From Strix aluco (taxonomy: Eukaryota; Chordata; Aves; Strigiformes; Strigidae), in NCBI RefSeq assembly GCF_031877795.1, contig NC_133931.1:25170264-25234263 (forward strand): a stretch of DNA of 64,000 bases, in the 5' to 3' direction. The translations under genes and the position numbers were made by a program. Position 1 is the first letter of the stretch. Each line of letters opens with the position of its first letter. A model generated the notes under the pieces. That model worked only from the letters and a program-made list of their open reading frames with translations, was not told the origin of the DNA and ran no database searches. Shown here piece after piece: positions 1 through 11,990 of the stretch.

Positions 1-3000
1 GTCATTTATGATTGCATCATGTTCACTAGGGCATAATACTGGTACTCAAATATCATACTGTATTCCAACATATCAACATCAGAAACAAATTGCTACAGTG
101 CAGTGGCAATGTACAATTGGGGCCACCACCCCATCGCAGACTGCACTGCACCATACAAACAAAAGCAAACTGAAAAAGTTTAAATGTAAAGAACCAAGGT
201 AAAGACCAGACTGTAAACAAGATAAATACACTTTACTTAAAGAGCCTGATAGAAAACTGGTTTTCAGCCAATTTTGAGAAATTAATTAGCATAACCAGAC
301 CTCTTTCTGATGTTGAGGAAAGCTTCAACACCATTTCTTCATCAAAGCCACTCCCCAATGCTGCACACATTTCATCATAGAGCACTACAGCTATCACACA
401 TAAGGCAGTTCTGATTCTGTATTTAACTTCTAAGTACTGTTTACTGCCATTTAAGAGAAAAAAATATCAAACAATTTTGCGATTGCAGAACAAAAAAAGT
501 CAGTTATGACAGCAGACATCTATCAATATTAATTTTTTTTATTTCAAGTGGCATTCAACAATCCCAGTTAAGATCAGGGTCCACTGCACAGACACAGAGA
601 CAAACATGCCTTTAGGGCCTTGCAACTACAGACAGACAAAATGGACAAACAACTGGAAGAGGAGGAACCCAGAAGTGACATCTCCAAGTGTTTCAGTTGC
701 CACATGAAAGACATTCCAATTAACATGACCACTCAGCCCCTTTCTCTGACACTACCAAGAGGAGCCGTTCAAAAGCTTGCTGCAGTGAAGCAAATGGTCA
801 TATTACAAAAACTCAACTGGAAATCAAAGTGGAAAAAACCCAAAAACAACAACCAAAAAAAAATCTCCAAATAACATACCAAAGAGTAAACACACCAATT
901 ATATAGAAAGGGCAGTGACAAATGCTGACACCAGTGAGTCTGTGTAAGACAATTCCTATTTTTCTGAGCCATGCAATTCTACTTCCAAAAGTGACTTTTT
1001 AAAGATGTATTTAAGTTGTGTTGGTATTTTTTTAAATACAGGATAGCAAAATAGTTATAAATGTTAAACAATTACTGTATCTGGTATGCTAGTAATAAAT
1101 ATCTGAAAATGTCTGTTCTCAATTTATTTTTGTTCACACACTAACACAGCTGGTATGTTCCTCTCCAGAATTCTCATGCAGTGACTCAGAAAATCCATCA
1201 TGCAGGTAACCTGTGAAATAGGTTAGCAAATCTTAGATAAGTATTGACAATTTTTGTGTAAACAAAATTTGAGCATGGGAAAATATGTACAGTGAAATCC
1301 AGATGTATAAGATGTATAATATATTTCCTGTGAAAGCACCTCAATGCAAAACTTAAAGTGAATTTTGAATATTTAGTTCTCAAACATACACCTTGCTATT
1401 ACCAGATACAGGTCCTTTGTTTCTTAATGTGAAAGAGAGGAACACACTGCTCAGAATCAAAGAACAACTGACACCTGAATGAACACCAATTTCTTAATAC
1501 CTTTCAATGAATTACCATTCTAAGCAGACAGCTGAAACAGGAGAAAATTCTCTGAAGCAGCCAAAAACTGCCAGCATAAACATGAGCGGATGTTCAAAGT
1601 GGAATCAAGAGTCTAAAACCCCTTTTAGAGGACTGTGTTGATTTCTCAGTACATGAAATTATCACCAGGAAAATTAGCAATTTATATGTTCAAATCCCAT
1701 TCATGTGCTCAAATTAAAATATCTGAGTGCAGTACCATTGGACTAATGGCATTATAAGCTACATTTTCTATTTAGTAAGATGCTTACACAGTGAACTGTC
1801 TACAAAGCTAAACGTAGAATATGCCTACAGTATAGTTTTCAGGTTTAAAAGTATTAGCCATTGGTCTTGATCAGCATTTCTCAAGAGAACTGAAGCCAAC
1901 AGTTTCCAGAAAGTTGGGGGGTTTTAAATTTTTCATCAAGGAAAGTATTTAGAAAAAGATCAAAAGAGAACAGAATAGTTTAGATTTTAGATAATGTTGT
2001 TAATACAGATAACTGCCCAAACAAAAATAAATGCCTTACTCCTGCACAGCTGTACCTGCAGAGATACCACAGAACAAACATGCACAAATATCAACAGTAG
2101 CTTCAGAATAAATGAAAAAAGTACCACTGCCAAAATATATTCAGGATCTACATTGGAGATAGCTTTCCAAAATGGCAAAAAAATATTTGTGAGAAGAAAG
2201 GTAGTTTAATGAACTATGAAACTCCCTTTTCTCAACACAATTATTGTTTGAATCTCATGGTATTAGAAAAACAAATAGAGATCTATCCTTTAAAATCCTC
2301 ACAGGTTCTTTGTTATAGCTGCCAAATTATCCGTGGTACCATTTCATTGATCCAGATGCTTAGCAGGGTCTTGGATGTGACACTACAAAAGCTGATACTG
2401 TACTTGAGTGTGATGTTAAGGGAAGATAATGACTTTGGCAAATGTAAACTCTAAAATACATATAAATACATAACGTAAAATACATATATGTTATTTTCTG
2501 GCACGCATTTTACTGCATCTGGCACACATTTTATAGCATCTGCAACACTACTGAAGACAGAATGTGATCAGCCCTCTCTCTGCAGATATTAAGACATCTC
2601 CCTGAGTTTGCACCAACATGATTCTGACACTGCACCTGACCAAGAATACTCAGAGTTTAAATTATGCCAAGAAAAGTACAGGAGGAAACAAAACACCCAG
2701 AAGTTTCCTCCTATGTCTTAAATACTTCTGCACAGTTCAGACCGCATAAGTCAAAGGTGTCAGCTCCCAAACTCCAGAGAAGCTTTTACACTGGCCACCT
2801 TTGAGAAAACCAGCTCACCACCACTGCCAAGAACACACCAGGCCCAGGTGAGTGCCTGCACCTGAGTTCAGGAAGCACACAGGGACTTCAGCTAAGCAGA
2901 GCCCAGAAAGCCCACAGCTCCATTTCCAGACCCCAGTTGCTCATCCTATCCTTCTGCTATTGCAGGTGACAGCCACAAGCTCCTTCTGGGTCTGATGGAG

Positions 3001-4312
3001 GAGTTATGCCTAGAACACAATAAAATGTGAAGCTATTTAGACACTCTTTAAATTGTTATTTAGATACAGTGTTATCAAACTGGGTAGGGACCCTGGGTAT
3101 TAGGACACCTCTGGTTTTTATCCTACCTGATAAGTAGCCCTCTACAAGCACAGCTTTGGGAACACTACCTTTAAGCGTCTCTAGTCACAAGATCAATAAT
3201 TAAGGAGACAAAAGCTTACAGAAAAAAAACACTTAGAGCACTTTACTTTGATTTAGCTATATATGGTGATTTTCAAAAGCACATATTTGCACTATAATAA
3301 TTGCATAAAATTCAGAGAGCTTTATCCACAGGATGAGTAGAAACTATTTAACATTTGGGGCTCTGGTGCTACTTGTATGAGGAAAAAATGGAGCCTCTGT
3401 CTACTTCAGTGAATCCAGATGTTGCAAATGTCGGTCTCTTCTGATTAGGTAGAGTTCACATAAAGTTACAACTATTCCTTTGTTCAGAAGCAGCCAAAAA
3501 GTCATCTTTGACATCTTCATGAAGCACTGATCCTTTCAGGACGACAGTTTCACCACATGTGCCCACTTTTCCATGATTCCTAATATAGGAGTATAGAGTT
3601 ACTCCTCAAAAAGTTCTTCTTTGAAACCATTTGGAAGCTGGGCCAGGACATAAACAGTGCTTTGGACAACGAAATATGTATCAGTCCTGATCCCCCATGA
3701 CAACAACTTATCCACTGGAACAGATCTGATGGCAACACTAATCCTACACCCCTTACTCCATGTTTACCAACAAGTCCTACTTGTTGAGTACAAAATACTT
3801 AGATATAAACTTGCCTGGAGAGCAGGCTAGATTAGCAAGAAGCCTACGTTTCTTAAGTTTATTATCCCATTTAATTCCTAGATTATAGCTTTTTGTACAG
3901 CAAAGTTACCTTCTGCTTTCAGAAGAGCAGCTAAGCTTGCACAGACCACCACCCACAGTTGCAGCGACGCTTGCAGCTAACAGCCCAGCTGTTACCTCAC
4001 CACAGCTGAAAATGTTTTCCAGGAATAAAAGCTAGTATTAGCTGACTTTCATCTTTATGCCGCTTGTCTGTAGGGACACGAGATGTTAGCATGTTTCATT
4101 TTGATAATTATGGAAGGTTGCATTAGATGGATGCCTACTCTAATTATTATTTATCCAGTGTGCATCTGGTTTTTTATATACAGTTCACATACTGATAAGC
4201 TCCCAATAGTTATTTTTACATAACATTCTTCAAAGGAATTTTCCCATGCTCCCACTCCTGTCTCCATGCTGCTCAATTGGGCTGCGTGATCTGGATTTTC
4301 AGAAAACAGTCA
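1..4312. other. Non-coding DNA, presumed CPQ intron 1 (left part)
   Basis: AT-rich sequence with no open frame that resembles a known protein and no convincing exon on either strand. If the CpG island at 11-12 kb is the CPQ promoter, this stretch is intronic on the minus strand. The only local structure I can point to is a 21-bp imperfect tandem duplication at 2497-2538. The short open frames here have arbitrary composition and look like chance. Confidence 0.55.
2497..2538. repeat. 21-bp tandem duplication, two copies
   Basis: Two adjacent 21-bp units at 2497-2517 and 2518-2538 differ at three positions. Each starts TCTGGCAC and ends GCA. A third partial TCTGCA follows directly. This looks like a small local slippage duplication in non-coding DNA. 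Confidence 0.75.
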
Positions 4313-4530
4313 TCATAGAATCATAGAACAGTTTGGGTTGGAAGGGACCTTTAAAGGTCATCTAGTCCAATCCCCCTGCAATGAGCAGGGACATCTTCAA
4401 CTGGATCAGGTTGCTCAGAGCCCCGTCCAATCTGATCTTGAATGTTTCCAGGGATGGGACATCTATCACCTCACTGGACAACCTGTTCCACTGTTTCACC
4501 ACCCCCAATTGTGAAAAAATTTCTTCCTGA
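4313..4530 (-). mobile_element. CR1 retrotransposon, 3' end part of a split copy
   Basis: The sequence starts with the reverse complement of the CR1 tail repeat (TCATAGAATCATAGAA) and continues through the conserved avian CR1 3' end, including GGTTGGAAGGGACCT and CATCTAGTCCAATCCCCCTGC read on the plus strand. The element is therefore inserted in minus orientation. Its CR1 homology stops at about 4528-4530, after TTCTTCCT, and resumes at about 4887. The two pieces together form one continuous CR1 3' region, so this copy was interrupted by a later insertion. Confidence 0.93.
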
Positions 4531-4886
4531 GGAGGCCATGAAAATGATTAGAGTGGATGGAGCACACCTTCTATGAGGAAAGGCTGAGAGAGTTGGGGTT
4601 GTTCAGTCTGGAGAAGAGAAGGCTCCAGGGAGACCTTATAGCAGCCTATAGATCAGATATAAAGAAGAAATTCTTCACTGTGAGGGTGGTGAGGCACTGG
4701 AACAGGTTGCTCAGAGAAGCTGTGGCTGCCCCCTCCCCAGAAGTGTTCAAGGCCAGGTTGGACGGGGCTTTGAGCAACCTGGTCTAGTGGAAGGTGTCCC
4801 TGCCCATGGCAGGGGGGTTGGAACTACATGATCTTTAAGGTCCCTTCCAACTCAAACCCTTCTATGGTTCTATTATATGATTCTAT
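4531..4886 (+). mobile_element. CR1 retrotransposon nested in another CR1
   Basis: Plus-strand CR1 3' region. It runs from a point in the 3' part of the reverse transcriptase frame (the remnant reads [19 protein letters not shown]) through TTGGACGGGGCTTTGAGCAA and AGGTCCCTTCCAACT to a TTCTATGGTTCTATTATATG tail. It is 5' truncated, as most avian CR1 copies are. An internal piece is missing near 4650: CAGCCTATAG joins directly to ATCAGATATAAAG, skipping the segment that usually encodes the [11 protein letters not shown] stretch, which the outer copy still has. It lies inside, and in opposite orientation to, the flanking CR1. Confidence 0.93.
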
Positions 4887-5066
4887 ATCTAGTCTAAATC
4901 TACCCTCTTTTAGTTTAAAACCATTACCCCTTGTTCTATCACAACAGGGCCTGCTAAAAAGTCTCTCTCCATCTTTCCTATAGGCCCCCTTTAAGTACTG
5001 GAAGGCCGCTATAAGGTCTCCCTGGAGCCTTTTCTTCTCCAGGCTGAACAACCCCAACTCTTGTCT
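4887..5066 (-). mobile_element. CR1 retrotransposon, 5' part of the split copy
   Basis: Continues the minus-strand CR1 that starts at 4313. The plus strand reads ATCTAGTCTAAATCTACCCT and then the usual complement of the CR1 frame. Translated on the minus strand it gives [32 protein letters not shown] and [14 protein letters not shown] in order, the typical CR1 C-terminal remnant. The element ends near 5066, where similarity to CR1 stops, which is a normal 5' truncation. Confidence 0.92.
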
Positions 5067-8000
5067 GAATACGTCTAATTCTAATACCAACACACTGAGA
5101 ACAGAAGTAATGGAGAACTACCATATCTTCCAGCATTACAATGAGGAAAAGTCAAAGGAGATAAAGTAGCACGTGAAAGGGGAGAAAAAAAATAGAAAAT
5201 TTTACTACTACTCCCCCAAAACATAACTGCTCTGATTTTGGTAAACTCTTGAGATCTGTAAATGCATGATAGTAGGACTGACAAGTGTATGGTGCATAAC
5301 GCAATGAGGGGCTGCACCATAAAACAAAAACAAAACAGCCAAAAACCATAAACGTCAGATATGCTTTAAAGGCACATATCATGCATTTTTTAACTGCTGG
5401 GTTCATCTCCTGAGTTAAAGTCGGGGTCAGCAAAACAGGATTCACTTTGTATGTTTCTTTGTTTATGCTTCTACTTTAAATAAAACTTGCCATATAATCT
5501 GGATCAAAGAAATATAGGATATATCACTATTGGTAACTCCTCAAATAAAGCTTAAAACATGCATTGATTCTTTCAGTCTAAAAGCTTAAATGATTAAGGT
5601 TTCAAATTTGTTTCACAAATAACATCAGATGATGTGGGGGAAAAAAAATAACTTCTAGCCATGTCAAAATTCCCATATTAGAGAAAGCATAAAGTCTTGC
5701 TCGCTTACGAACACAAAATAAGTGTCAAAAGGATCTTTACTCAAAATGAATATTCTGGGCCAAAAATTCAGACCTACTTTGAGCAATGAGATGACTGCTA
5801 ACAGAAACAACACTTAGCACTGGGAAATACCTTTCCTCTTGGGAAACAGACTTGCAAATGAGTTTTCAGCTCACCCACTGCCAGCTGTAAACACAGAAAG
5901 TTAATCATACTATTCTGACCACCTCTTCTTCCAATTAAACAAAAAATTAATCGTCCCAGTCAAAATTTAGATGTGAGGCTGAAGACACCATTGTCACCTG
6001 CTATGAGCACAGCAAACTTTTCAGAGATATTCTGACATTCAGCATCAGCCATTCTCTCCAAGTTTCTTCCAGTTTGACCACTCTCTGCTCTCTCTCATCA
6101 CCAGATTTGCCGGAACAGGCTAAAATCAGACAACTACCAAAAAGCCCTGTATGATCCACTGGTATCAGATGTGCTAGGTTTGGCTGTGGCAGGTCTTTTG
6201 AATAATCACGACTGGAGTGTACACCAGATAGCACTGCAAAGCAAAATGTATCTGCTGGCTTGGGCAGCATCACTTGCTGGAAACAAGCACATCTGTCCTC
6301 ATTTTGTTACTCTCTGAAGGGCAGCCACAGAGATATTTCTGCTCACTACCACCCTTTCTGCAAGTTTTCTCTTCAGCTGTAAGAGGTAAGTCCAAAATGA
6401 AGCATAAATCACAGACCTTAGCTGCAGTAGTAATGTATATTAAAATCAGGGTAGGTGTATTTTACCCGCCTATGGACTGGGCAACAGAAGATTTGGTTCA
6501 GTTGTGGCTTAAGTCCATCTAGGTCCCAGCTACAGTGGCTCTGCCCTCCAAATTGTCATTCACTTGCACCAGAACCTCATTCATGTGGTCAGGCAGCAAG
6601 CTGGTTCTGGGAACCAATGCAGTGAAAAATATTTATTCTTTCTTTGCAGAGATTAATCATGAGCGTTAGCACCAGTAGGCTTCTGCCAAAGAGAAAATGG
6701 GGATGTACTACTCGAAGGAAGACTGGACTGTGGCAGTCCCTGCAGCCTGAAGAGCAGACAGCTCTGGTCTTTCCACCAGCTCTGCTACCTAGGTAAGAAT
6801 CACTGACCAAGGGACAGGCGGGTGGCTGGGGTGGAAATCTCTGCAGCAGCTGCAGGTAAATTTGACAAGGGCAGTAACTCAGAACCTGCACAGAATTTTC
6901 CAAGCCTATTCCGGAAACTTTTTTGCTTCTGAAAACCCTCTAGAGATTCCTTGCTCAACAACTATTTCAAGATAACCAAACTGTACAAGTAATTACAATC
7001 AAGTTGACTTTGTTTTCTTTTTAGGGTATCTCACAGTGCGTCACTGAGGTAGGAATTGTCTGCTCTGTGTATTTTTTGGCAGCACTGAATACATCACCTG
7101 AGATTAGTAATGTACTTTTCTGCCTTATCTAGTTGTCATAAGAGAAAATATTAATAGCCCACTGCAGTATGTGATCAATCTGAAAGAAATTAGTAACTTA
7201 TAATTCTTTTTGCTTCCAAAGCAATAAAGAATTTCATTAAACTAGAACTCCGAGAAGTGTTTTCACATTCTGCCACGGAAGAGCGCTTGTGTTTTGTATG
7301 GGAGAACATGACCATAAAGAGCACTAGAAGGTGAGCCCTGTGATTCAGAACAGTAAAAATCAACAAGATCAGAAACACTAATCTCAAAACCTGTGGGGAG
7401 TAGAAGTGGAAACCATTACAGATAAGTCAAATTTATGCGTTGGTCTTCAAATGTTACAGATAAAAAAGTGCATGCTTTCCCAACAGAGTCTATTGGCTCA
7501 GATCTCATTTTAAGGCCTCAAAAAAGCACATTTCTTTCTCAAATGTCTATTGGCACATGCATAATATTACATAAGCCCCTTTTGTGGGGCCACTTGAAAC
7601 ACAAAATTACTTTTGACTCACTTGTCTTATGTAAATTTACAGTCAAGTGCCTCCTCTGAAAAAAACTACCACAAAAATTAAAGGCACAGGATAGCAATAT
7701 ACATGATGAAAGTTAGAAAAATTGGAGAAAGGCAGAAAACTCATCTCATTCCCTTTCATACAGTGTTCTAGCAAGAAATACACTACCACTACATTTAAGT
7801 AAAACATCAGAAACCATAACTAGCAACTGGAGAAAAAGAAAAAAAAACAAACAACACACATATATTTAAAACCAGAACTGTTTTCTCACATCAGTACTAA
7901 AACAGGCCTCACAAGGGTGACAACAATTCTCAGTTGCAAAAGATGCTACATCTGTGGGGTCACAACACAGCTTTGGGCAAATCCTGAGCTGGTGGAAACT

Positions 8001-8309
8001 GTCACTGTTGCCCTGAATGCAGGATGGTCACTCAGGCAAGTTTAAAATAAATCTTAGTTGTTTATATTTCCTATGAAGTAAGAAATGTCTATGATGGGTG
8101 ACCTGAGATTAACCTCCTCTCACTATAACATAAAGATCATTGATTTAAAATTTATCTTAGAGAATTGAGATAAATTTGACAGGAATTAGTCTTTTCTAAA
8201 ACAGCATTAGTGTCTTTTAAAGTCAGGTTTTAAGACCCCAGGTCTTTTACCATGCTTCTGATTGCAATGGGTAGTATAGAGAAACATTTTGCCAAAACAG
8301 ATAAGTAAC

Positions 8310-8467
8310 TTCTTAGAGATGCATTTTAATCCGTATGTCTGTTCATTAGATACTTCTATCAAATCCCTCTTGGCAGCAAGAGCACCAAAGGGATTTTCAC
8401 ATTTTTCTCTCACCCACTGTGGAGAAAACTCATCAAACGGATCTATGTTAATGAGATTTAAAAGACT
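8310..8467 (-). other. Possible unidentified exon (open frame with splice acceptor)
   Basis: The minus strand shows ATATTTTCTCAG at 8479-8468, followed by an open frame with protein-like composition, including INIDPFDEFSPQWVREK and ENPFGALAAKRDLIEV. A weak GT (AAGAA/GTTACT) follows at 8309-8308. The frame stays open on both sides (8602-8207, 131 codons), so openness alone proves little. I do not recognise the peptide and it is not part of CPQ or SDC2 as I know them. It could be an exon of an undescribed transcript, a decayed retrocopy or a chance frame. Its strand matches the presumed CPQ transcription direction. Confidence 0.2.
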
Positions 8468-8546
8468 CTGAGAAAATATTACTATTATTAATACCTGGAT
8501 GGAAAAAAAGAATCCAAATGAGCTGGGTGCCTGAATGTTCTTCATT

Positions 8547-8573
8547 AAAAAAAAAAAAAAAAAACAAAAAAAA
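8547..8573. repeat. A-rich homopolymer tract
   Basis: Eighteen A, one C and eight A in a row, followed by CCCCC and more A-rich sequence. I see no retrocopy body upstream that would make it a poly(A) tail. Confidence 0.85.
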
Positions 8574-10554
8574 CCCCCAAAAAACAACAAACCCCGCACC
8601 ACTGGTCCATTCTGTCTGTCTCAAAAACAGAAATCAAGCCTCTTGTAAGATCAAGGCACCCAAATTATCATTTTAAAAATTACAGGCTAACAAGGTTAAC
8701 ATATTTCTCAAACTGACATACAATTTTTTCTACTGAAAAACTGAAACAAAAGAAGAGTAGAGCATTCTCCACAGATTCTGTCAGAAATACTGACTTAATT
8801 GAGTAATTGGCATTTAGATTACAAACCAGAGCTAAAAATTCACTATTGCCATCACAGTGAAAATGTAAGTGACTGGGGGTCAAGTGAAGAAAGAACTTAG
8901 ATTTATTTCACTACTGTAAGATTATTGAAGACATTTGGTAACAAAAACGTGAAAGATTACTGCAATGCAGTTTTTGACAGATAATATTTCCTGTTGAGAC
9001 AGAACAGAAAGAACTGTAGAGCTTCAAGATTGTAATCATTTCGTACATTTCTACGCACAAAGTACTTTTTTAAGCAAAATATTTCACCCCTACAGCTGCT
9101 ATCTCTTAGATGTACTGCCATCCTTCATCTTCATCCTCCCACAACTGGAAAGGAAGGAAGAAATGACAGACAAAGTTTTCAATCTTAAAACAAGAAAGTT
9201 TTATACACTATAGCAGCAATAGATAAAAGAATCCCATGTGTATTACGAGTTCTTGCAATTATATCAACAATAAGAGACTGTGTAACTTGCTTCCTTTCCC
9301 GATTTGGCATTAAAGACATGCAGGCATTTGCAAAACTGTGTTATAAAACAAATAAGAATTTATATGAGCTTTTACTGACAGATGTCTCCCAACAGGGGTC
9401 AATGCCAGGTTGTTCTTCCCCAGCCCAGATTTGCAATCTGTTCTTATCTGATTTAGTATCTTATTGTTCTGCTGTTCAAAAGAATTATATATATTTTAAA
9501 CACCAAGAAACAAGATTGGGTAAGACAAAGGCTTTGTATGAATCTCTAAAGCTGCAGTGGCTCTGATCCAAGTTTATCTGCACAGACTTCACCTGAAAGA
9601 CTGAAGTTTTGGTAAAGCAAAACTGACTGCAAGGCACAATTGATAGATGCTACCCAAGATGAAGTAGATATGTCTAAAGAAATGAGCCAAAATTTACAAG
9701 GAAAAAAAAGGACATCATAGCTCTCATGGAAATGGCAGGCTTTGTAGGGTTTCTTTGGGGAAAGAAGTGTTTTGAGGTTTTATTCAAAATAATAATCTAA
9801 CAGAGGGAGCACCAGACAAAACCGGAAGGTGATTTTAAGAAGTGGTAGTAGGTAAGCATGAGAAAGACTTTTCATAAAAGCTTTCATCCTCGCAGAAGAA
9901 TAACCAGAGCAAAATCAAGGCCAACTTTTGTCACCCTAGCTTAAATCTTATTAATTTCTCAAGCTAAAATAGAGATACATTCTAGACAGACGTAGATGTA
10001 AGCAGTTCTTCCATTCCCACACAGGGAATTCGTTCTACAGTCATACCAAGTATTGCTTTATAAGAAGAAACACCCACACGCTTCCTTTTCATCGATAGAT
10101 TACAAGACTCTTAGAGTCTTTTGATACAAAAGGGCAAGCAGACGTGGAACTATCTCCAGAAACAGTAAAAATTAATCTGATTTTGAACAGAGTGAAAACC
10201 AGACAGGCAAAGTTTTGAAAATTAAGGCTTACAAAACAAGAAATCAGGATTTCAGGTGTTGCATGTGTATGGCCCTCTCTGAGCAGGTGCTCTGGGTGCT
10301 CGTGCACCACTTAGGAAAGTCAGGTCCCAAAAATTCTGCAGTCTGAAGGAAGAAACAAGTAATCAACAAGCAAACAGAAATCCAGTGCTTGTATTTTGAA
10401 TTTTCTCTTCAGTAGTTACCAGCGGGCTTGTAACTTGTTAGATGCAACCACTAGATTCAAAAGGCTCCTCTGTATCTAAAGCTTCCTTAGTAAAATCAGA
10501 TTCAGCTTGCAGAACTTAGTTTTTCATGGTTTTTTATATCTCACTTTTCTCTCC

Positions 10555-10630
10555 CTCATATATATTTCAGTACTTCTATAAAATATGCATATACATATAT
10601 ATAAAAATTATATATATATAAAAAAATTCC
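10555..10630. repeat. TA-rich low-complexity block
   Basis: Alternating TA runs such as ACATATATATAAAAATTATA make up most of this stretch. It is a decayed (TA)n microsatellite, about 400 bp from the CpG island. Confidence 0.75.
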
Positions 10631-11039
10631 TCTCATATACTTTTCCCTTTTGCATCAATTTGAAAAAAGGCAGTCTTTGAAGAATAAAGTCCTGTCAAAA
10701 CAAATCTAATGGGTACTAGTTACTAGAATTTCCTCCTCAAGAAGCACTAAACCATCTTACATGCTGGGACCTCTTCATTATGAAGTATGCCGTAACACAT
10801 ACTTAAATATCTAATGCACCCATCTGGTATTTACGGGTTTTATCCATTTGCAGTGGCAGAGCTTTAAGTCAGCGACTGCTGTCAACTCTGCTGGTTTCAG
10901 GATCACAGCAGAGCACCATGCTTTGCCAAATGGCGACCGTGCGTCCCACAAGCACGTGCCTGGCAGCCATCTACAACTTAGGGCCGATATTTGGTTTTAA
11001 ATGAAGAGGAAAGAGAGGGTAAGGGGGCATTTCTTGTCA

Positions 11040-11990
11040 CGCGATGGAGCGTCCATGTCCTTGAAGGGCGACCAAGCTGGTGTCTGTCCCCTCCGGAGAA
11101 GGGCGGAGGCCGGGCACACGGTGGGCCCGACGTCCCGCTGCCAGGCCGGGGGGCTCCAGCCCACCGACTCAGGGCAGGGCTGGCCCGGCAGCACCCGCGG
11201 CTGCGGCCTAGAGGCCCCACTTCAGGGCGGGGAGGCCCAGCACATGCTGGCAGGGCTTTAGAGCAAGGCCTCGGCAAGAGGAGGAGACGGGGCCGAGCCC
11301 TGCTGAGGCGCCGGTGATGGCGGCCTGCGGGTCGCTCTTCGCCCCCAGCCAGGCCCCGGGGCCGGAGCTGGGCCCCCCGCGAGAAGCGCGGCCCCGGGAG
11401 AGCGCTGCAGCCCGGCGGAGGGGCGCCGGCAGCCCTGCTCCCGCGGCGGCTGGCAGCCCGGGCGAGCGCTTCCCGCGCGGGGGGCCCCGGCCCGCTGTGA
11501 GGAGAGAGAGGAAAAGGAGGAGGATGAAGAGGGGAGCAGAGCAAACACGCACCTTCCCCGTGCGGATCGCGCGGCGGCGGCGCCAGCACGGCCCCCGCCT
11601 CCGCCCGCCCGGCTGTGGGGAGGGCGAGGAGGAGCCGCCGCGGGGGCTGGAAGGGGGCGGGCCGCCGCCCGGGCCCGGCTGGTGCCGGTTGCGCCGCGGC
11701 CGCCTGAAACCGCGTGGAAGCCGCCCTCAGGGCCCGGGCCCGGCGCTGCGGGCGAGGCCGGGCGTCCCCTCCTTGTCGGCGGGTCGGGCCGTGGCGCCTC
11801 GTAGGCCCCTCTGAGGCGAGGCGGGCCCGGCCCGGGGTGCTCCCGCCCGACCCCGGCCTCGGGCAGGAGGCCTAAAGCCTCCCGTCCAAGCACCATCACC
11901 AGCCCTTCCCGGGGAGAAACCCCTCCGGTGCGAGGGGCTGCCCGCTCCACGGGATTGCGTTTTTGTAGGGCGGGTGCCTTAGTGCTGCGA
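11040..11990 (-). promoter_or_regulatory. CPQ: CpG island promoter, probably of CPQ
   Basis: This is the only strongly CpG-dense stretch in the window, sharply set off from AT-rich flanks, and densest at about 11.09-11.88 kb. It contains GC boxes, for example GGGGGCGGGCC at 11653-11663, and no TATA box I can see, which fits a broad housekeeping-type promoter. On the minus strand a strong donor (AAG/GTGCGTG) lies at 11552-11551. Gene order in other vertebrates (SDC2 then CPQ, same orientation) makes this the expected place for the CPQ start. Long open frames on both strands here are a by-product of high GC. A plus-strand or two-way transcript cannot be excluded. Confidence 0.6.
11553..11650 (-). 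other. CPQ: Putative non-coding first exon of CPQ
   Basis: The right-hand limit is a guess at a start just downstream of the GC box at 11653-11663. The left-hand limit is set by the minus-strand donor CGGGGAAG/GTGCGTGT, with GT at 11552-11551. CPQ encodes a secreted/lysosomal M28-family dipeptidase. Its signal peptide and catalytic domain are not in this window, so the exon would be 5'UTR only. The assignment is inferred from synteny, orientation and the donor; the sequence itself names no gene. Confidence 0.4.

Larger units (their letters stand above)
5067..11039. other. Non-coding DNA, presumed CPQ intron 1 (promoter-proximal part)
   Basis: About 6 kb of AT-rich DNA without a recognisable gene. 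It holds an A-rich tract at 8547-8573, an exon-like minus-strand open frame at 8310-8467 (listed separately) and a TA-rich block near 10555-10630. I searched the minus-strand translations for the signal peptide and M28-peptidase start of CPQ and did not find them, so the first coding exon should lie left of the window. Confidence 0.5.
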
